Shown here in pieces: positions 7,968 through 11,154 of a stretch of DNA of 11,154 nt. The first letter of the stretch is position 1. Each line of letters starts with the position of its first letter. The stretch lies in assembly GCF_003248605.1 (NCBI RefSeq), contig NZ_QFPF01000085.1, positions 1 through 11,154 on the forward strand, read 5' to 3'. This DNA comes from Microbacterium sp. Its GTDB lineage: Bacteria > Actinomycetota > Actinomycetes > Actinomycetales > Microbacteriaceae. The position numbers and the translations under genes were made by a program. Under the pieces are notes generated by a model, which did no database searches, had not been told where the DNA came from, and saw only the letters and a list, made by a program, of their open reading frames with translations.

Positions 7968-8552
7968 GGCAAGGGCAACGCGATGGCCTGCGGCTTCCGC
8001 GCCGCGACGGGAGACATCATCGTCATGCTCGACGCGGATGGATCGGCGGACCCGGCGGAGATCCCGGCGTTCGTGTCCGCCCTGATCGCGGGAGCGGACT
8101 TCGCCAAGGGGAGCCGCTTCGTCTTCGATCCCCGCGCCGGCAGCGACGACATCACCGCGCTGCGTCGAGCCGGCAACGCGGGTCTCAATCTCGTCGCCAA
8201 CGTCCTCTTCCGTTCGCGCTTCACCGACCTCTGCTACGGCTACAACGCCTTCTGGCGGCGAGTCGTGCCGGTGCTCGATCTTCCGCTGCCGAGCGTCGAA
8301 CGCACCGAGAACATGCAGTGGGGCGACGGATTCGAGATCGAGACGCTCATCAACTGCCGCATCGCCGCCGCGGGGCTGACCATCACAGAGGTCCCGAGCA
8401 CCGAGCTGCGTCGTATCCACGGCGAGACGAATCTGCGCACCTTCGCCGACGGCACGCGCGTGCTGCGAACCCTCGTCGCCGAATGGATCCGCGCTCGCCG
8501 CCGAGGTGCCGCCCCCGATGTCGCTGTCGGTGCCCTGACGGCGCGGGGCTGA
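7965..8552 (+). pseudogene. Family 2 glycosyltransferase (polyprenyl-phosphate sugar type), 5'-truncated
   Basis: The coding sequence is recognisable from GKGNAMACGFRAATGD (7968 onward), then the metal-binding DADGS, GSRF, a DLCYGYNAFWR stretch and a normal C-terminus ending at 8552. This pattern resembles dolichyl-phosphate-sugar-synthase-like GT2 enzymes, which move a sugar from a nucleotide donor to a lipid or glycan acceptor. The first 70 or so residues, with the nucleotide-binding beta strands and the first Asp, are absent. Upstream of 7965 the open frame is only the antisense of the MFS gene. ATG 7983 could start a fragment of 189 aa, but no Shine-Dalgarno site precedes it and the donor site would be incomplete. 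Five bases after its stop lies an ATG (8558) for the next GT gene, so it was probably part of the same operon. Confidence 0.82.
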
Positions 8553-8567
8553 CCGTCATGGAGCAGC

Positions 8568-9872
8568 GTGACGTCACCGGCTGGGCGCCCTCGGGGGGGG
8601 ATGCTGGCGGTCGAGCTTTCCGGGCCGATCCCCTCCATCGCGGCATCGCGTGTTGAAGAAGCCGCGGGCAGCCACTTCAGCATCCTGGTGACTCTCCACG
8701 GCTGTCCGCTCGCGATGACCCAGGTGGCAGCGCCGCCGACGGGCGTCTCCGCCGAACAGCTGGCGACGATCCTCTGGCGGCTCCCCGAGATCGCCGACCA
8801 CCTGCGCGGCGACGGGCTCGTCGTTCCGGACCGCCTGCCGGTCGGTGGCCTCGATGCGGTGCCGTCGCCGCCCTGTCTGGCACGCCGGCGTCGGGCGATG
8901 GCTGATGCCCCCTCGTTCACCGTGCTCGTCGCGACCCGCGACCGCACCGAGAGCCTCCTGCGCTGCCTGACCTCCGTCGCCGCGCTCGACTACCCCGACT
9001 TCGACGTCGTCGTCGTCGACAGTGCGCCGTCGACCGACACGACCCGCCGTGCTCTCGAGCAGATGGCAGGGCGGGTGGGACGAGCGCGGCTCTCATATGT
9101 GCACGAGTCGCTGCCCGGTCTGGCGCGCGCGCACGCGGCGGGCTTGGCTGCGGTCACCGGAGCGTGGGTCGCCATCACCGATGACGACGTCGTCGTCGAC
9201 CCTCACTGGCTGGCAAGCCTCGCCGAGGCCATCACCTGGGATCACGACATCGCCTGTGTGACCGGGCTGATCCTCCCGGCTGAGCTGCTCACCCCCGCCC
9301 AATCGCTGCTCGAACAGTACGGAGGCTTCGCCCGCGGCTTTGTCCCTCGCCTCTTCGACGAGCAGGGCAATCGGCCGATCGATCCGCTCTTCCCGCTCAC
9401 GGCCGGTCGTTTCGGATCGGGTGCGAACATGGCTTATCGCGTCGATGCGCTGCGCGCGGCGGGCGGATTCGATCCGGCGCTGGGTGCGGGCACGCCGGCG
9501 CGAGGCGGTGACGATCTCGCCGGGTTCCTGCGCGTGATCCGCCGCGGCCACACGCTGGCGTATCAGCCGTCGGCGATCATCTGGCATCACCATCGCAGGG
9601 AGTACGACGGCCTGCGCAGACAGGCGCGGCACTACGGGGTGGGCCTGGGTGCGTACCTCACCGACGCGATCGTGCGCGAACCTCGTCTGGGCGTGCTCCT
9701 GGGCCGAAGATCGATCGCCGCGGTGGCGCATCAGTTCGGCAGCGCATCGCCGAAGCACAGCAGCAAACGGGCGGGGTTTCCGAAGGAGCTCGAGCGCGCG
9801 GAGCGACTGGGCATTCTGCTGGGTCCTTTCGCGTACGTCCGCAGCCGGCTCGCGCTGCGGGGCGCACGGTGA
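8568..9872 (+). CDS. Family 2 glycosyltransferase with N-terminal extension
   Basis: A GT-A fold domain begins at about residue 115 (SFTVLVATRDRTESLLRCL). The metal-binding ITDDDVVVDP lies near 203-210, and the acceptor-side motifs FGSGANMAYR and GGDDLAGFLR follow. These mark a GT2 enzyme using a nucleotide sugar. Before the GT domain are about 110 residues (VELSGPIPSI..., FSILVTLHGCPLAMTQ, then PPCLARRRRAMADA) that look like an accessory domain I recall from other actinobacterial GT2 proteins. The start is uncertain. GTG 8568 has GGAG 4 nt upstream, but ATG 8558 in another frame gives MEQRDVTGWAPSGG and would join this frame if the G8 tract at 8593-8600 had seven Gs. It ends in a GTGA overlap with the next GT gene. 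Sugar and acceptor cannot be assigned; a cell-envelope glycan is inferred. Confidence 0.85.
   Translation: MTSPAGRPRGGMLAVELSGPIPSIAASRVEEAAGSHFSILVTLHGCPLAMTQVAAPPTGVSAEQLATILWRLPEIADHLRGDGLVVPDRLPVGGLDAVPSPPCLARRRRAMADAPSFTVLVATRDRTESLLRCLTSVAALDYPDFDVVVVDSAPSTDTTRRALEQMAGRVGRARLSYVHESLPGLARAHAAGLAAVTGAWVAITDDDVVVDPHWLASLAEAITWDHDIACVTGLILPAELLTPAQSLLEQYGGFARGFVPRLFDEQGNRPIDPLFPLTAGRFGSGANMAYRVDALRAAGGFDPALGAGTPARGGDDLAGFLRVIRRGHTLAYQPSAIIWHHHRREYDGLRRQARHYGVGLGAYLTDAIVREPRLGVLLGRRSIAAVAHQFGSASPKHSSKRAGFPKELERAERLGILLGPFAYVRSRLALRGAR
8593..8600 (+). other. G8 homopolymer at a probable frame break
   Basis: Eight consecutive Gs lie where two frames of the glycosyltransferase gene meet. Reading from ATG 8558, the frame runs to a stop at 8654-8656. 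Removing one G connects it to the long downstream frame. Such tracts cause sequencing errors and polymerase slippage. Confidence 0.6.
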
Positions 9873-10906
9873 CCGTCGCGGTCGTCATCTGCTGCTACAC
9901 GCGGGCTCGTCTGTCCGACACCGTTGCGGCGATCGAATCGTCGCGGGCGCAGGAGCCCGCGCCCCGCGTCATCGTCGTCGTCGATCACAACCCCGACCTT
10001 CTCGATCTGCTCGCCGGACGCTATCCGGACCTCACCGTCACCCCGAACCGGTTCGCCCGCGGACTGTCGGGCGCCCGCAACACGGGCATCGCGGAGAGCG
10101 TCGAGGACGTCGTGGCGTTCCTCGACGACGACGCCGTCGCCCAGGCCGGGTGGTTGGCCGCGATCGGTGCAGAATTCGAGGATGAGGCCGTCGTCGCCGT
10201 CGGCGGCCACATCGCGCCGGCCTGGGACGTGGTGCGACCGCCGTGGTTTCCCGCCGAGTTCGACTGGGTGATCGGATGCAGCTACGTGGGGATGCCGTCG
10301 ACTCGGACGATCGTGCGCAACGTGATCGGCGCGAACATGGCCTTTCGTCGTCCGACGCTGGCGGCGGTCGGCGGCTTCGGAGCCGAACTGGGCAGGGTGG
10401 GCGCGAACGCGGCGGGGTGTGAAGAGACCGAACTCTGCATCCGAGCCGCCCGCCGGACGGGCGGTACGGTCATCTATCAGCCGGCCGCCCGTGTGCGGCA
10501 TCGTGTCACCCCGGATCGTGCGCGGCTCGCCTACTTCGTCCGACGCTGCGTGGCCGAGGGGCGGTCCAAGGCGATCGTCATGCGTATGCACCCCGGCGGC
10601 GCGAGGCTCGGTGTGGAGGGGTCGTACGCGGTGCGGACTCTGGGGCGCGGGGTCGGTCGGGGGGTAAGGGACGCCGTCCGCCATCGTCGCGGTGCACCGC
10701 TGCTGCGGTCAGCGGCGATGGTCCTCGGGCTGGTGTGCACCGGAGCCGGGTTCGTCGCCGAGGGAGTCCGAGGGGCGATCTGCGGGCTGGTCGGTCACGC
10801 CCCGCGACCACCGCGCAGCCAGGACTTGAGCGCGCCCATATCGAGCACCGGCCGATACCGGGGGCAATCACCTGGGCAGAGCGCGCAGTCGGTGCCCCGT
10901 CTGTAG
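9869..10906 (+). CDS. Family 2 glycosyltransferase with C-terminal membrane segment
   Basis: The 345-aa protein starts with a classic GT2 strand (TVAVVICCYTRARLSDTVAAI). The metal-binding FLDDDA follows, with Asp at 86-88, then IGANMAFRR at about 154-161 and the catalytic-type GCEETELCIRAAR near 183-195. One hydrophobic segment at about residues 276-306 (SAAMVLGLVCTGAGFVAEGV) probably anchors it to the inner face of the membrane. The GTG at 9869 overlaps the upstream stop by 4 nt (GTGA), so the two GTs are translationally coupled. The final 35 or so residues (from about 310, PRPPRSQDLSAPISS...) are antisense to a Cys-rich small gene and have no domain character, so the true C-terminus may have been extended by a lost stop or a frameshift. 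Donor and acceptor are unknown. Confidence 0.87.
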   Translation: MTVAVVICCYTRARLSDTVAAIESSRAQEPAPRVIVVVDHNPDLLDLLAGRYPDLTVTPNRFARGLSGARNTGIAESVEDVVAFLDDDAVAQAGWLAAIGAEFEDEAVVAVGGHIAPAWDVVRPPWFPAEFDWVIGCSYVGMPSTRTIVRNVIGANMAFRRPTLAAVGGFGAELGRVGANAAGCEETELCIRAARRTGGTVIYQPAARVRHRVTPDRARLAYFVRRCVAEGRSKAIVMRMHPGGARLGVEGSYAVRTLGRGVGRGVRDAVRHRRGAPLLRSAAMVLGLVCTGAGFVAEGVRGAICGLVGHAPRPPRSQDLSAPISSTGRYRGQSPGQSAQSVPRL

Positions 10907-10959
10907 TGCTCGTGTGCGGCGCGCTCGTGCCCGCACCGGCAGTGGATGATCTGCTTCAT
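10795..10959 (-). CDS. Small Cys-rich putative zinc-binding protein, 54 aa
   Basis: On the minus strand ATG 10959 opens a 54-codon frame ending at the TGA at 10795-10797. The product starts MKQIIHCRCGHERAAHEHY and has Cys at 7, 9, 25, 28 and 32 and His at 6, 11, 16 and 18. The CxCGH and CxxCxxxC pattern suggests a single zinc site. I recall short actinobacterial hypothetical proteins of the CGHxxxxHxHYRxGxDCxxC kind, but no function is known to me. GGAG stands 4 nt before the ATG, and TATGAT lies about 50 nt upstream. The gene overlaps the 3' end of the convergent glycosyltransferase by 112 nt, which is more than expected for real neighbours, so one of the two ends is probably wrong. Confidence 0.68.
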   Translation of the reverse strand: MKQIIHCRCGHERAAHEHYRRGTDCALCPGDCPRYRPVLDMGALKSWLRGGRGA

Positions 10960-11009
10960 CAGGCTCCGTACGACGGCCGCGTGCGGTCATCACCCGTGCG
11001 GACCCGGCA

Positions 11010-11015
11010 ATCATA
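11010..11015 (-). promoter_or_regulatory. Candidate -10 element for the small Cys-rich gene
   Basis: The minus strand reads TATGAT here, one mismatch from TATAAT and the best -10 box in this AT-poor window. It would start transcription near 11003 and leave a leader of about 44 nt before ATG 10959. No clear -35 hexamer is visible at 16-18 nt upstream. Confidence 0.5.
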
Positions 11016-11050
11016 GTCGCTGCGGGGCGTGGCGCCTCGTCGGGCGGTGC

Positions 11051-11134
11051 GCACAGCTGCGGACCGGCCGCGGCGACACGCCGGTACCGAGGCGGGTCGC
11101 GCGGCGTGTCGGGCGTCGAGGTCCGCAGCTGTGC
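11051..11134. repeat. 84-nt nested inverted repeat
   Basis: The outer arms GCACAGCTGCGGACC (11051-11065) and GGTCCGCAGCTGTGC (11120-11134) are perfect 15-nt inverted copies. Inside, CGACACGCCG (11074-11083) and CGGCGTGTCG (11102-11111) are perfect 10-nt inverted copies. The two stems are separated by equal 8-nt unpaired stretches and the terminal loop is 18 nt. There is no T tract. It could be an RNA hairpin, a DNA cruciform, a REP-like palindromic element or a protein-binding array. It lies in non-coding DNA upstream of the small Cys-rich gene. Confidence 0.85.
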
Positions 11135-11154
11135 ATGGGCCGACGGTGAGGTCG

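Noticed and set aside
6768..8420. A 550-codon minus-strand frame reading through the MFS gene upstream to 8420
   Set aside because: The first 150 codons are the antisense of the GT2 gene and carry no transporter features; the MFS protein proper starts only at about 7967.
6975..8552. A 525-codon plus-strand open frame ending in the GT2 domain
   Set aside because: Only the part after about 7965 is glycosyltransferase. The first 330 codons are the antisense of the MFS gene and give a low-complexity Arg/Asp/Glu/His-rich sequence typical of a GC-rich shadow frame.
10946..11149. A 67-codon plus-strand frame at the window's end
   Set aside because: It overlaps the Cys-rich gene's start and runs through the nested palindrome, has no ribosome-binding site of note and no recognisable features.

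Overview
The window is high-GC DNA from an actinobacterium. The gene order rluB-tyrA-cmk-der, the GTG/ATG starts and the style of the proteins fit the Microbacteriaceae, probably Microbacterium or a close relative; the genus is an inference from reading, not from a search.

Bases 1-3983 are a tight plus-strand housekeeping operon. It holds the 3' part of an RsuA/RluB-type pseudouridine synthase, prephenate dehydrogenase (tyrA), cytidylate kinase (cmk) and the double-GTPase ribosome assembly factor Der. Successive genes touch or overlap by 0-11 nt, which suggests co-transcription and translational coupling. A possible hairpin terminator follows der.

Bases 4065-6567 hold independent small units. 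These are a NUDIX protein fused to a C-terminal PIN/NYN-like domain, a convergent Hsp15-like S4 RNA-binding protein, a divergent TSUP (TauE/SafE) membrane transporter, and a tRNA-Pro(GGG) gene with a likely promoter and a short leader hairpin.

Bases 6560-8552 are the unusual part. The 3' strand of the tRNA acceptor stem and the strong terminator behind it occur twice as an exact 48-nt direct repeat, 132 nt apart. The second copy abuts the end of a minus-strand DHA2-type drug-efflux MFS gene that lacks its 5' end. At about 7960-7970 this gene meets, head to head, a plus-strand family-2 glycosyltransferase gene that also lacks its 5' end. Neither gene can encode its normal N-terminus here, so this is either a real rearrangement scar or an assembly chimera.

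Bases 8553-10906 carry two further GT2 glycosyltransferases in the same direction, joined by a 4-nt overlap. With the truncated GT they look like the tail of a cell-envelope or exopolysaccharide glycosylation operon. The first of the two probably has a frame disruption at a G8 tract near its start. The second runs antisense through a 54-aa Cys-rich minus-strand gene that has its own Shine-Dalgarno site and a TATGAT box. The window closes with an 84-nt nested inverted repeat.

No CRISPR array, transposase or integrase gene was seen.
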